The position numbers and the translations under genes are program-made. Positions 37,152 to 47,296 of a stretch of DNA of 64,000 nt are shown here, in pieces. Each line of letters begins with the position of its first letter. The first letter of the stretch is position 1. This DNA is from Megaleporinus macrocephalus (taxonomy: Eukaryota > Chordata > Actinopteri > Characiformes > Anostomidae), in contig CM038715.1 in NCBI GenBank assembly GCA_021613375.1, positions 1,750,001-1,814,000 on the forward strand. Direction: 5' to 3'. The notes under the pieces are model-generated. The model ran no database searches, had not been told where the DNA came from, and was given only the letters and a program-made list of their open reading frames with translations.

Positions 37152-37834
37152 CTGTACACAATAGAACAAACAGAGAGAAAGCACAGACAGTGAGTATTAG
37201 GGAAATGGACCCAGTCTACCTGCTGGAGGATTAGACTCTATTCTAATCCCCCCTGGAGACTGTGGACGAAGGCAGGCTAAGAAATAATGTCCTGGTGGAC
37301 ATGCTACCCACTGGGGAATATTAATATCAGACGCAGAGACGCAACCCGGAGATTAGGCAGTCCAAAGCCCTGAAAGAGATTCAGTACAGATCAGACAAAA
37401 TAAAAACATGAAATAAGTGAATAAACCTTCATCAATGAAGATCAGCTGCGCGCATTAATGCATGCTGTAACCTCTTCAGATAAGAAAATGGACTCGCTGG
37501 CCTCTGCTGATGACTTTAAAATGCATATTTTCGTCTGCCAACGTTTTTTCTTCAAGGATTTTCAGCCTCACGGACAGAACAAGGAGAAATGTTTCCATCT
37601 GCAGTTTCCACAGTGACTGTTTGTACAGAGATTTATTTGTACGGCCAAATAAATAAAAATTAAATATAATTATATGAATGTACACTCCTATGCAAAGGCC
37701 TGGAAAAAACATGTTATGTGAAAATAAGTTTACACATCTACACAGAACACACTTCTGCACATCTGAATACACAGTTACTGCTTATTAGCTTATTTGACAT
37801 TATGGGGGGAAAATCTATATAACAATATATAACA
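37152..37834. other. Unclassified DNA (possible intron)
   Basis: If the exon at 36922-37151 is real, this would be its upstream intron on the minus strand. No second exon is convincing here. Confidence 0.35.
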
Positions 37835-37928
37835 TTAAATTAGACTTTATTGTCATTGTGCAGAGAACAGGTACAAAGCCAATGAAATGCAGTTAGCATC
37901 CAACCAGAAGTGTAAAATACATTATTAT
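37835..37928 (-). mobile_element. LINE 3'-tail fragment (minus strand)
   Basis: TAGACTTTATTGTCATTGTG is the complement of the CACAATGACAATAAAGTCTA type of end that closes fish LINEs. The LINEs at 40920-40940 and 46708-46722 also contain ATGACAATAAAA. Only about 90 bp survive. Confidence 0.5.
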
Positions 37929-37933
37929 TTACA

Positions 37934-38512
37934 GGGGTTGGACAATGAAACTGAAACACCTGGTTTTAGACCACAATAATTGATTAGTATGGTGTAGGGC
38001 CTCCTTTTACGGCCAATACAGCGTCAGTTGGTTTTGGGAATGACATATACAAGTCCTGCACAGTGTTCAGAGGGATTTTAAGCCATTCTTCTTGCAGGAC
38101 AGTGTTCAGGTCACTACGTGATGCTGGTGGAGGAAAACGTTTCCTGACTCGCTCCTCCAAAACACCCCAAAGTGGCTCAATAATATTTAGATCTGGTGAC
38201 TGTGCAGGTCATGGGAGATGTTCAACTTCACTTTCATGTTCATCAAACCATCTTTCTCCAGTCTTGCTGTGTGTATCGGTGCATTTTCATCCTGATACAC
38301 GGCACCGCCTTCAGGATACAATGTTTGAACCATTGGATGCACATGGTCCTCCAGAATGGTTCGGTAGTCCATGGCAGTGACATGGCATCTAGCACAAGTA
38401 TTGGGACAAGGGAATTCCATGATATGGCAGCCCAAACCATCACTGATCCACCAACATGCTTCACTCTGGGCATGCAACAGTCTGGGTGGTACGCTTCTTT
38501 GGGGCGCTCCAA
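37934..38512 (-). pseudogene. Tc1/mariner transposase fragment, frameshifted
   Basis: The minus strand encodes the C-terminal half of a Tc1-type DDE transposase, the enzyme that cuts and pastes its own element. Visible blocks in order are ERPKEAYHPDCCMP, GGSVMVWAAISWNSLVP, YRTILEDHVHPMVQTLYP, and VYQDENAPIHTA with the second catalytic Asp near 38289. In a shifted frame there is NIIEPLWG, with the catalytic Glu codon at about 38176-38178. The frame breaks between these blocks, so it is dead. The outer end CAGGGGTTGGACAATGAAAC at 37934 is a Tc1-type terminus. The N-terminal DNA-binding half is missing, replaced by family B sequence at 38513. Confidence 0.8.
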
Positions 38513-38609
38513 ATGTAAGGAGTAGAAGTAAAAAGTCAGCTGAATAATAATTACTCCAGTAAAGTATAAATAAATCAAAGTATTTGTACTTAATTACTTG
38601 ACACCTCTG
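38513..38609 (+). mobile_element. hAT-like family B, right-end fragment (copy 6)
   Basis: It contains the final part of one array unit (AAATGTAAGGAGTAGAAGTA) and then the right terminus, ending TTACTTGACACCTCTG. This copy shows the terminus that copies 1 and 3 have lost. The left side is fused to the Tc1 fragment. Confidence 0.65.
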
Positions 38610-38686
38610 ACTTTACAGTCTAAGAACCTTTCAATTTTAAGGTGAAGACATGTTTTAAGGTTAGAGTTATGTTTGGGTTAAGGTTA

Positions 38687-39313
38687 AGACAGGAGGAGGG
38701 ACAGCAGCTGACAGACTGGTGTACAGTCAACAACCTTCACTGGAATGTAGAGAAGACCATGGAAATGGTTGTTGACTTCAGGAAATCAAGACCAGACCAC
38801 TCTCCGCTTAACATCAACGGCTCCTCTGTGATCTCTGTGGAGATCGTTAAGAGCACCAAGTTCCTTGGTGTCCACCTAGCGGAGAACCTCACCTGGTCCC
38901 TGAACACCAGCTCTACAGCCAAGAAAGCCCAGCAGCGTCTCTACTTCCTCCGGAAGCTGAGAAAGGCCCATCTCCCTCCACCCATCCTCACCCTCTTCTA
39001 TAGGGGAACCATAGAGAGCATCCTAAGCAGCTGCATCACTGCCTGGTTTGGGACCTGCACAGCCTCTGACCGCAAGTCCCTCCAACGCATTGTGAGGACA
39101 GCTGAGAGGATCATCGGAGTCTCTCTCCCCTCCGTCTTGGACATTTACACCACCCGCTGCATCCGCAAAGCAACCAGCATTGTGTATGACCCCACCCACC
39201 CTTCACACAGACTGTTCTCCCTCCTGCCATCAGGAAGAAGGTACCGCAGCGTCCGGTCCAACACGACCAACAGCTTCTTCCCCCAAGACTTCTCAACACA
39301 ACTCAACGTCTGA
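38687..39313 (+). pseudogene. LINE ORF2 C-terminal fragment (CR1/L2/Rex group)
   Basis: About 208 codons open to a TGA stop encode the end of a non-LTR retrotransposon polyprotein, just after the reverse-transcriptase catalytic core. Blocks seen are QQLTDWCTVNNLHWNVEKT, VDFRKSRPDHSPLNINGSS, STKFLGVHLAENLTWSLN, LFYRGTIESILSSCITAWFG, RIVRTAERIIGV and ATSIVYDPTHPSHRLFSLLP. These are characteristic of fish L2/CR1-like LINEs. The catalytic aspartates and the endonuclease domain are not present because the copy is 5'-truncated at about 38687, as is usual for LINE insertions. The frame itself is undamaged, which suggests a fairly recent insertion. Confidence 0.85.
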
Positions 39314-39335
39314 ACTGATATCTTCTGGTACATGT

Positions 39336-39336
39336 A

Positions 39337-39367
<31 letters not shown>

Positions 39368-39402
39368 TCTCTCTCTCTACTCTCACTACTCTCTCTCTCT
39401 CA

Positions 39403-39435
<33 letters not shown>
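39336..39435. repeat. (CT)n tract in LINE 3' UTR
   Basis: Two CT runs separated by ACTCTCACTACT-like interruptions, immediately downstream of the LINE stop codon. Confidence 0.93.
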
Positions 39436-39436
<1 letters not shown>

Positions 39437-39554
39437 ATCATTTACCCCAGATAAAAAAGGGCATTGCACTAATAACTCTACTACCTCACTGGACTCTATT
39501 TATTACACATTGCACAATTTGCACACTACCAGCAATTATTTATTATTCTCTGTC

Positions 39555-40806
39555 TGTACTGTGTTGTTTCTGTATTGTGTTGTGTTGTGTCTGTATTGTG
39601 TTGTGTTGTGTCTGTATTGTGTTGTGTTGTGTCTGTATTGTGTTGTGTTGTGTCTGTACTGTGTTGTGTTGTGTCTGTACTGTGTTGTGTCTGTACTGTG
39701 TTGTGTCTGTACTGTGTTGTGTTGTGTCTGTACTGTGTTGTGTCTGTATTGTGTTGTGTTGTGTCTGTACTGTGTTGTGTTGTGTCTGTACTGTGTTGTG
39801 TCTGTACTGTGTTGTGTCTGTATTGTGTTGTGTTGTGTCTGTACTGTGTTGTGTTGTGTCTGTACTGTGTTGTGTTCTGTCTGTACTGTGTTGTGTCTGT
39901 ACTGTGTTGTGTTGTGTCTGTACTGTGTTGTGTTGTGTCTGTACTGTGTTGTGTTCTGTCTGTACTGTGTTGTGTCTGTACTGTGTTGTGTTGTGACTGT
40001 ACTGTGTTGTGTTGTGTCTGTACTGTGTTGTGTTGTGTCTGTACTGTGTTGTGTCTGTATTGTGTTGTGTTGTGTCTGTACTGTGTTGTGTTGTGTCTGT
40101 ACTGTGTTGTGTCTGTATTGTGTTGTGTTGTGTCTGTACTGTGTTGTGTTCTGTCTGTACTGTGTTGTGTCTGTACTGTGTTGTGTTCTGTCTGTACTGT
40201 GTTGTGTCTGTACTGTGTTGTGTTCTGTCTGTACTGTGTTGTGTCTGTACTGTGTTGTGTTGTGTCTGTACTGTGTTGTGTTGTGTCTGTACTGTGTTCT
40301 GTCTGTACTGTGTTGTGTTCTGTCTGTACTGTGTTGTGTCTGTACTGTGTTGTGTTGTGTCTGTACTGTGTTGTGTCTGTACTGTGTTGTGTTGTGTCTG
40401 TACTGTGTTGTGTTGTGTCTGTACTGTGTTCTGTCTGTACTGTGTTGTGTTGTGTCTGTACTGTGTTGTGTCTGTACTGTGTTGTGTTCTGTCTGTACTG
40501 TGTTGTGTTGTGTCTGTACTGTGTTGTGTCTGTACTGTGTTGTGTTGTGTCTGTACTGTGTTGTGTTGTGTCTGTACTGTGTTGTGTTGTGTCTGTACTG
40601 TGTTGTGTCTGTATTGTGTTGTGTTCTGTCTGTACTGTGTTGTGTTGTGTCTGTACTGTGTTGTGTTCTGTCTGTACTGTGTTGTGTCTGTACTGTGTTG
40701 TGTTGTGTCTGTACTGTGTTCTGTCTGTACTGTGTTGTGTTGTGTCTGTACTGTGTTGTGTTCTGTCTGTACTGTGTTGTGTTGTGTCTGTACTGTGTTG
40801 TGTTGC
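39555..40806. repeat. 16/21-bp minisatellite in LINE 3' UTR
   Basis: Units TGTGTTGTGTCTGTAC (16 bp), TGTGTTCTGTCTGTAC (16 bp) and a 21-bp form with one extra TGTGT. There are about 65-70 units in mixed order. Few stops occur in any frame on either strand, giving open frames of up to 581 codons (plus) and 482 codons (minus) made only of Cys/Val/Leu/Ser/Tyr or Thr/Gln/His/Asn. These are not genes. Confidence 0.95.
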
Positions 40807-41009
40807 GTTGTCTGTCCGCACTTGTTTGTTCGTGTTGCACTTGTGTCTTGTATGCACTGTCTATGTTGCTCCATGGTCCTGGAGGAACGTTGTTTCGTTT
40901 CACTGTTTACTCCGTATGTAGTTGAAATGACAATAAAACCCACTTGACTTGACTTGACTTGACTTGAGGAGTAGTTCTGATTAAGGATCATGCAAGTCTC
41001 CAGGAAATA

Positions 41010-41012
<3 letters not shown>

Positions 41013-41061
<49 letters not shown>
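41013..41061. repeat. (TG)n microsatellite
   Basis: About 24 TG units shortly after the LINE tail. Confidence 0.97.
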
Positions 41062-41066
<5 letters not shown>

Positions 41067-41759
41067 TAATTAAACAAACAACAAAAAATGTGTGTATGGA
41101 CATTCATACCTCCTTTATGAATTGATGAACACGTATCACCACTGCTGGGTGCCGTGCTTGTAGCAGCATGAGCCAGGACCTGTGGAAGCTGGAGTTAGTG
41201 AGTATTTAGTATTAGTGTAAGTCTGGAGCGCAGGTGTCAACTCAGCTTTGCAGCAGTAAGCAGTTTTTCCTAAACTAACACTCTAAATTCACCTCCTAAA
41301 GACCTCTGCAATTACCTGATGAGCTGAATCAGGAATCTAACTGCTCATCCTCAAAACCTCCTGCTCCTGAGCCATCAGACTGGTAAGGAAAGGTTTCTCG
41401 GGGGATGCACAAGCGCAAGCACAGGGCAAAATGTGCCTTGGTGTGATCAACGTACATGCAGTTACCTCCATGTTTGTGAGGTGCAGGGTTTCAAAGAGGC
41501 AATACATGAACGGAACCAATAACAAGCTTGATATCAAAAGGAAAAGTAGAGGTTAATTCAGAAAAGGTGTTAATACATGAAGTGTTAGAGGGTCATACCT
41601 TCTTCTAACCACTGTGTCTGCAGTCATACAACACATCTTAGAATATGAAATAGCATAAACAACCCAGAACTAGTTGCTAGTTGCTCAAACTTGAGTCAAT
41701 CAAAAGAAATAAACATATATATGATTAATTTATGCCTGAAACTGCAGAAATTGCTTTGT
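41062..41759. other. Unclassified DNA
   Basis: No recognised gene. Confidence 0.45.
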
Positions 41760-42204
41760 ATATCGAGTAACACAGTCAGACTCCTATTCAGTTATGATTC
41801 AATACTATATCCTGTTTACTGGAGTAGCCTAATATCAGCATTTTGTCATCAGCAACTGAAAGACAGACACATTACAAACACAGTTCAGTATACTTCAATA
41901 ATATTTATTGTTTTAAATGCTGAACTGAATTAACTATTTATAAAACTTGAAATAAATGTTTTTTTTTCTCACTTCAACTAAAAACAAGGGCTTCTTTAAA
42001 ATGATTTTGAAAAAAGTGCATCATAAAGTGCTTATTTAGAGAAAAGGAAATAAAAAGTCTTCTTGTTAACTCAGTTTCACATCTTAACAGTTTATCTCTC
42101 TCTTGTATTCCTCTCTCACACTTTCTCTTGTTCAGTGAGAGAAGTGAGCACCCAAATCTGCTCAGATCTGATTGGCTGAGGAGCCTTTGGTGATCTTACA
42201 ACGC
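41760..42204 (-). mobile_element. hAT-like family D, partial copy 2 (reverse)
   Basis: This is the reverse complement of about 43063-43590. Shared phrases include GGCTGAGGAGCCTTTGGTGA, ACTTTCTCTTGTTCAGTGAG and CATTTTGTCATCAGCAACTG. Both termini are missing. With the forward copy at 42897-43674 it forms the arms of a near-palindrome. Confidence 0.75.
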
Positions 42205-42212
42205 ACACAGTG

Positions 42213-42253
42213 AAACAAGAACATTTCACTGTGATCCCAAATTTTGAGCAGTG

Positions 42254-42256
<3 letters not shown>
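42213..42256 (-). mobile_element. Tc1-type MITE family T, end fragment (reverse)
   Basis: The 44 bp from AAACAAGAACATTTCACTGT to the terminus TTTTGAGCAGTGGTG are the inverted counterpart of the start of the element at 42339. Confidence 0.75.

Positions 42257-42338
<82 letters not shown>
42257..42338. repeat. (TA)n microsatellite at palindrome centre
   Basis: About 41 TA units, flanked on both sides by inward-facing family T termini. TA is also the target site of Tc1/mariner elements. Confidence 0.97.
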
Positions 42339-42339
<1 letters not shown>

Positions 42340-42841
42340 TACCGCTCAAAAGTTTGGGATCACAGTGAAATGTTCTTGTTTTAATGGAGTATCTTCTTCC
42401 TTAACACAACAATGGACTGACGGGTCTCTAAAGAAAGTTGGTCATTGTGAGTCGGTCAGCAAGCCATCAACTGCTGATCTTCAGATACTAAACTAACCTA
42501 GAATGTTGTTCCCTTTTATACTCACTTATTAGTAGAATGTTTTTCAGCTGTGCATCACAATTGATCAAGAGTGTCCTAACAACCAGTTAGCCCAATAACA
42601 TCCTTAACTTGGATTGGTGGTCGTACCAGGAGATTTAGACAGAGGACTGAGAATTGCTGATAATAGACTATATGTTAAATAAGCCTTTATACAAAAATAG
42701 ACTTTAATACAAACATTTTATTCTTTACAAATCATCTGATACACTTACATTAATTGTGAAATGAACCATATTGTTTGTGAATTGCATGAAAATTGCATGA
42801 AATTAAATTCTAAAGTGATCTTAAACTTTTGAGCGGTAGTG
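42339..42841 (+). mobile_element. Tc1/mariner-type MITE, family T, copy 2
   Basis: Terminal inverted repeats of about 25 bp: CTACCGCTCAAAAGTTTGGG at the left and the complement of CACTACCGCTCAAAAGTTTA at the right. TA is present on both sides. It is 503 bp long with no transposase frame. Confidence 0.85.
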
Positions 42842-42855
42842 TATATAGCTTCATA

Positions 42856-42887
42856 GTACTGTATATAAGGAGTCTTATATACAGTAC
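42856..42887. repeat. Perfect 13-bp hairpin
   Basis: GTACTGTATATAA at 42856-42868 pairs with TTATATACAGTAC at 42875-42887 across a 6-nt loop. It lies between two transposon ends and may be a remnant of another inverted-repeat element. Confidence 0.75.
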
Positions 42888-42896
42888 CGTGTAATG

Positions 42897-43674
42897 CAGG
42901 GGTCACTAATAGGCAGTTGGCGGTCCAGGTCTGGACCCAGACGTTGTCCAACGTGGACCCAAAGCGATAATCGACTGAGAAGGATTTAATGTTGACAGTG
43001 TTTATTTTAAACGGCGGCACTTTATGTGTCTTTACTGTATACGGGCTTTACAGACCAATCACGTGCGTTGTAAGATCACCAAAGGCTCCTCAGCCAATCA
43101 GATCTGAGCAGATTCGGCAGTGTGGCGTGCACACAGGCGAGGTCGGAGAGTAAAGCGAGTCGGAGAGGAAGGCTCGTTTATACGGCGTGCTCTGGAAAAA
43201 GAAAAGTCGATGGCTGGACAACCGAGAGCTCACTTCTCTCACTGAACAAGAGAAAGTGTGAGAGAGGAATACGAGAGAGAGATAAACTGTTAAGATGTGA
43301 AACTGAGTTAACAAGAAGACTTTTTATTTACTTTTACTCTAAATAAGCACGTTATGATGCACTTTTTTCAAAATCATTTTTAATGAAGCCCTTGTTTTTA
43401 GTTGAAGTGAGAAAAAAACATTTATTTCAAGTTTTATAAATAATTAATTCAGTTCAGCATTTAAAACAATAAATATTATTGAAATATACTGAACTGTGTT
43501 TGTAATGTGTTGGTCTTTCAGTTGCTGATGACAAAATGCTGATATTAGGCTAGTCCAGTAAACAGGATATAGCATTAAATCATAACACAAGTTAGAAATT
43601 ACGAGGGTCCGGACCTTGGCCTGAGGAGATTACCTCTTAACTGGACCTTACTGAACTCTGATTAAATAGCCCTG
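42897..43674 (+). mobile_element. hAT-like family D, complete copy 3
   Basis: It starts CAGGGGTCACTAATAGG and ends ATTAAATAGCCCTG, so the termini are CAGGG and CCCTG. The flanks are GTGTAATG (42889-42896) and GTGTAAAG (43675-43682), an 8-bp duplication with one mismatch, as expected for hAT. Non-autonomous. Confidence 0.8.
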
Positions 43675-43682
43675 GTGTAAAG

Positions 43683-43977
43683 GTTTCAGGCACTTGGGGG
43701 ACATTATAAAAAAGCTATTTTTCCAGAGAGGAACCTTTTCTTGCTCAGCAAATCACTTTATTATTGAAATATTTAAATAGTATTAATAGAGCAAGTAGTG
43801 CTTTTACATATTTCAGTGTGTTTATTATTTTTTCCAGGCTTATCCTTGTGGAAACAACCCAGTATTGTTGCTAAATCAAGATTTGCTGCTGAAGGAACAG
43901 AATACATTTATACAATGTCTGGGGCGTCCAGGAGAAATCTGGAACTAAACAAAACAAGATATTCATGCTACTTTTTA
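43683..43977. other. Unclassified DNA
   Basis: Nothing recognisable. The next element interrupts it. Confidence 0.45.
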
Positions 43978-43982
43978 ATATT

Positions 43983-44699
43983 TGTAAGGAATCAGACTCG
44001 AGAGGAGACATGCGATCCATGTGCAAGGCTTTTAATGCGATAGAGCAGTTCAAAGGCTCGCTAAGGCGAGAATGTCCAAAGGGTTGAAGGCAGGAGGGCT
44101 AGCGGTAGCCACCGTCTAATCCAGAGGGCAGGCTGGATGGAGATAATGGATTGCCGGCGTAGATGAAGAGACTCACTCGCTTCTCCCGCGTTGGTCCGAT
44201 GGTCCTGGGGAAGTTTGGAGTTTGTGGATCCATGGTGGCACCGACCTCACTCTTCGGGCACCGCCGTAGTGGGGCTCAGCCGCTCGGAGGTGGGTGACGT
44301 GGCTGGTGGTGGTCTGCGGGTTCTTTTGGGTTCCAGGGAGGTAGAGGGCACCCCGCTGTGGAAATGCCAAACTTGATGAACCTGGGAAAAGACCTTGAGA
44401 GCACACCAGCCTAGAGACCACGGACAGGTAGGATCTGATCCTCACAGTTTCAGGCTACTGAAAACAACTCCACACGCTGAGGCTCGAGTGTGGCTAGCTT
44501 AAATGGGTTGTGCTAATGAGAGCTGCCGCTAGCACTAATGGGATACCGGTGTGAGTGATAGGTAGCCATGGAGACATGGACATGTTCGAGGCATGTCTAG
44601 GTTGCCATGGTGATGTAGGGGTGTGTGTGGAGTGTGTCCTAGGCTACCTAGTAAACTGGTGACTGCGACCTTACAATTCGGCGAGTCGCGGAGCTTACA
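43983..44699 (-). mobile_element. Solo LTR, 717 bp
   Basis: It begins TGTAAGG and ends GAGCTTACA, the TG...CA form of a long terminal repeat. It is flanked by a perfect 5-bp duplication, ATATT (43978-43982 and 44700-44704). No internal region or second LTR is present, so it is a solo LTR left by recombination. The minus orientation is inferred from an ATTAAA polyadenylation-like signal near 44030 on that strand. It is richer in G+C than its flanks. Five-base duplications fit Ty3/Gypsy-type and some other LTR elements, and the family is not identified. Confidence 0.8.
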
Positions 44700-44704
44700 A
44701 TATT

Positions 44705-45540
44705 GTATGTATGCTTATTTACATCTGTTCTAATGATATATGGAGATATATTACTATTACAAAATTTAGATTTATTTCTAAGATCTAATATTTTTGCCAT
44801 GAAAACTTGTGATCCACACGTGTCTTCACTGTGAACACTAGCAACATCTACTAGCACTTACTCACTGATACAGGAATCAGTGTGACTCCATGCTGTTCTG
44901 ATAATCTCCTAGGTTGAGAAACCTTTGGTTTTATGTCCATTAGGAGATTGTGATTGCCTTGTTCGTGCAGGCTGGGGAATGTAAAGGCAACTCTGAAGCT
45001 CAACAGTGGCTCTGTGATCTGCAGTATACTCCAGATCATTATTTTCTTCGGGGCCTCAACTAATTCCAGCTATTAGCTCCATTAAGCTGCAAGCACTCTT
45101 ACAATCATTGGGTTTGTATTTTTAGGTTGTGGGTATTGTGTATATTGGGTTTTAATTTGTGTTCTAATCGTTTTATTTAGTTTCATTTTTATTTATTAAT
45201 GGCTGGGTCATTTCAATACAATACACTGTTGAAGCTTCCTCCTTGAGTGTTCCACATTTGGCTACCATATATCTCATTATCAGGACTTTGTTTATGAGAA
45301 GGGAAGACGGTCACATGCTTTAAGTCATCTACAGCATTTACTAAAAACGGTACATAGATTAACAGAGCTGCATTACTGAGAATAACCTTCACATAATATA
45401 CAGGCTCTATACCACATTGTACAAGAATAGTATGTTTACTGTTAAACTACCATAACATGTACTGCTGAATATCTGTTGTTTTCTGTTTAATGCATGTGAA
45501 CAAATGTTACATATACTGCCTTTCAACACAAAAAGATTTA
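44705..45540. other. Unclassified DNA
   Basis: No recognised gene. Confidence 0.45.
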
Positions 45541-45905
45541 CAATCCTGTTTCCAAAATGTAAACAAACGCAGAATGTGGTGATTTAATTGAAATAGCAGT
45601 GAAAATAGTATTGTTTTTTGGAAAATGTGCTCATTTTGAATTGAAGAAAAGTAAACGAGAAGTTGGAGGGGGGTTTATTACTGTGTGACAGACTGTGCAG
45701 GCAAATAGAGCAACAATTCAAGAATAACGTTTCTCAACAAAAAACAACTAAAGAACTTGAGGATTTTAATCATCTGCAGTACATAATATCACTAAAAGAT
45801 TCAGAGAATTCAGAGAAAGCTCTTTATGCAAGGCACAAGGCTGATAAACCAGTACTGGATAGCTATAATATCCAGGCCTTCAGGCAGCACTGCATTAAAC
45901 TATAT

Positions 45906-46735
45906 ATATATATACATATACATATAAACTATATATAAACTATATGTTTTATTATCTGACTGCATAACTCACAGATCACAGTATGTTAAATATCTCTGCA
46001 CTTTATTCACTACCTCATATTCAGATGTCTGTTAACTCTCCTGTCCGTTTACTGTCCAGTCTGTTGGCTGTCCTGTCCGTTTACTGTCCAGTCTGTTGAC
46101 TGTACAGTCCGTTTACTGTCCAGTCTGTTGACTGTCCTGTCCGTTTACTGTCCAGTCTGTTGACTGTACAGTCCGTTGACTGTCCTGTCCGTTCACTGTC
46201 CTGTCCGTTTACTGTCCAGTCCGTTGACTGTCCTGTCCGTTTACTGGTCTGTCCGTTCACTGGCCTGTCCGTTTACTGGCCTGTCCGTTTACTGGCCTGT
46301 TCGTTTACTGGCCTGTCTGTTTACTGGCCTGTCTGTTTACTGGCCTGTCCGTTTACTGGCCTGTCCGTTTACTGGCCTGTCTGTTTACTGCCCAGTCTGT
46401 TTACTGGCCTGTCCGTTTACTGGCCTGTCTGTTTACTGCCCAGTCTGTTTACTGGCCTGTCCGTTTACTGGCCTGTCTGTTTACTGCCCAGTCTGTTTAC
46501 TGGCCTGTCCGTTTACTGGCCTGTCTGTTTACTGCCCAGTCTGTTTACTGTGTGTAATGTCTGGTAATTTATGGTATTTATTGTTTCTGGTTAAAACTGT
46601 GTGCACGTCTGCACCGTGTATTCTTTGTTCACAGTGCATTTTATGTTGTACCATTTTGTTCCTGGAGAAACACAATTTCACTCCACTGTGTACCTGTACG
46701 TAGATGTAATGACAATAAAAGCCTCATGACTTGAT
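45906..46735 (+). mobile_element. LINE 3'-end insertion inside the Tc1 element
   Basis: After a (TA)-rich junction come LINE-like UTR (CTCTGCACTTTATTCAC), a 16-bp array, and a conserved end with GTTCCTGGAGAAACACAATT, ATGACAATAAAAGCC and TGACTTGA. This is the same kind of end as at 40870-40967. It interrupts the Tc1 transposase between its N- and C-terminal parts. No ORF remains in it. Confidence 0.7.
46033..46548. repeat. 16-bp minisatellite in LINE 3' UTR
   Basis: The unit is CTGTCCGTTTACTGGC with variants CTGTCTGTTTACTGCC and CAGTCTGTTGACTGTC. A three-unit (48-bp) higher-order order is visible late in the array. There are about 32 units. The repeat differs in sequence from the one at 39555-40806 but lies in the same place, just upstream of the LINE end. 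Confidence 0.93.
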
Positions 46736-47296
46736 ATATACAGATACAGGAAGGCCAACAAGCTCATGTCCTGTGGTCCAACAAATAATTTTTTTAAATG
46801 TTTTTTGAAAGAAGAGAGGGACCACCTGGCTTGTTATCAGCACATAATTCAGGAGCCAGCATTTGTTGATGGTATGGGGTTGGGGGGTCATTGGTGTACA
46901 TCTGTGAAAGCGTCATAAGAGCTGTACTGTTTACGGGATTGTCATCCAAAGAGCGTGTTCTTCACTGAAGGACTTGCTTATGTGAGTAAAACACTGCCAA
47001 CTCACATTCTGCCTGTATTGCAGCAGCATGGTTTCGTAGTAAAGAGGCCACATGCTTAACTAATCTGCCTGCAGTCCAGATCTGTCATCTACTGAACACA
47101 TTTGGCTGTTATGAAATGAGAAATACAACAAAGGAGACTCCAAAACAGCAAGCAGCTGAAATCTGTATCAAGTAATAATAGGAAACATTTCACTTTCAGA
47201 ACTACAGCAGGTGGTATCTGGGGTTCCAAGAAAAGCTATTGTATTTGTTTCCCCTCACCTTTCCAAGTTCCTTTGATTATCTACCAAGCTACAGGT

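Larger units (their letters stand above)
38687..40967 (+). mobile_element. 5'-truncated LINE with repeat-filled 3' UTR
   Basis: The order is the ORF2 end (to 39313), a (CT)n tract (about 39336-39435), a 3' UTR segment, a 1.25-kb 16/21-bp array, then the conserved end. That end holds CCATGGTCCTGGAGGAACG, ATGACAATAAAACCC and a (CTTGA)n tail at about 40945-40967. Orientation and tail agree with the ORF. A target duplication could not be established. Confidence 0.8.

Noticed and set aside
39180..40991. Very long open frames on both strands (up to 581 and 482 codons)
   Set aside because: They coincide with the 16/21-bp array in a LINE 3' UTR. The translations are only the repeat read in different frames, with no start context or domain.
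46160..46703. 135- and 175-codon plus-strand frames
   Set aside because: They are the 16-bp LINE UTR array read through. The residues simply repeat the unit.
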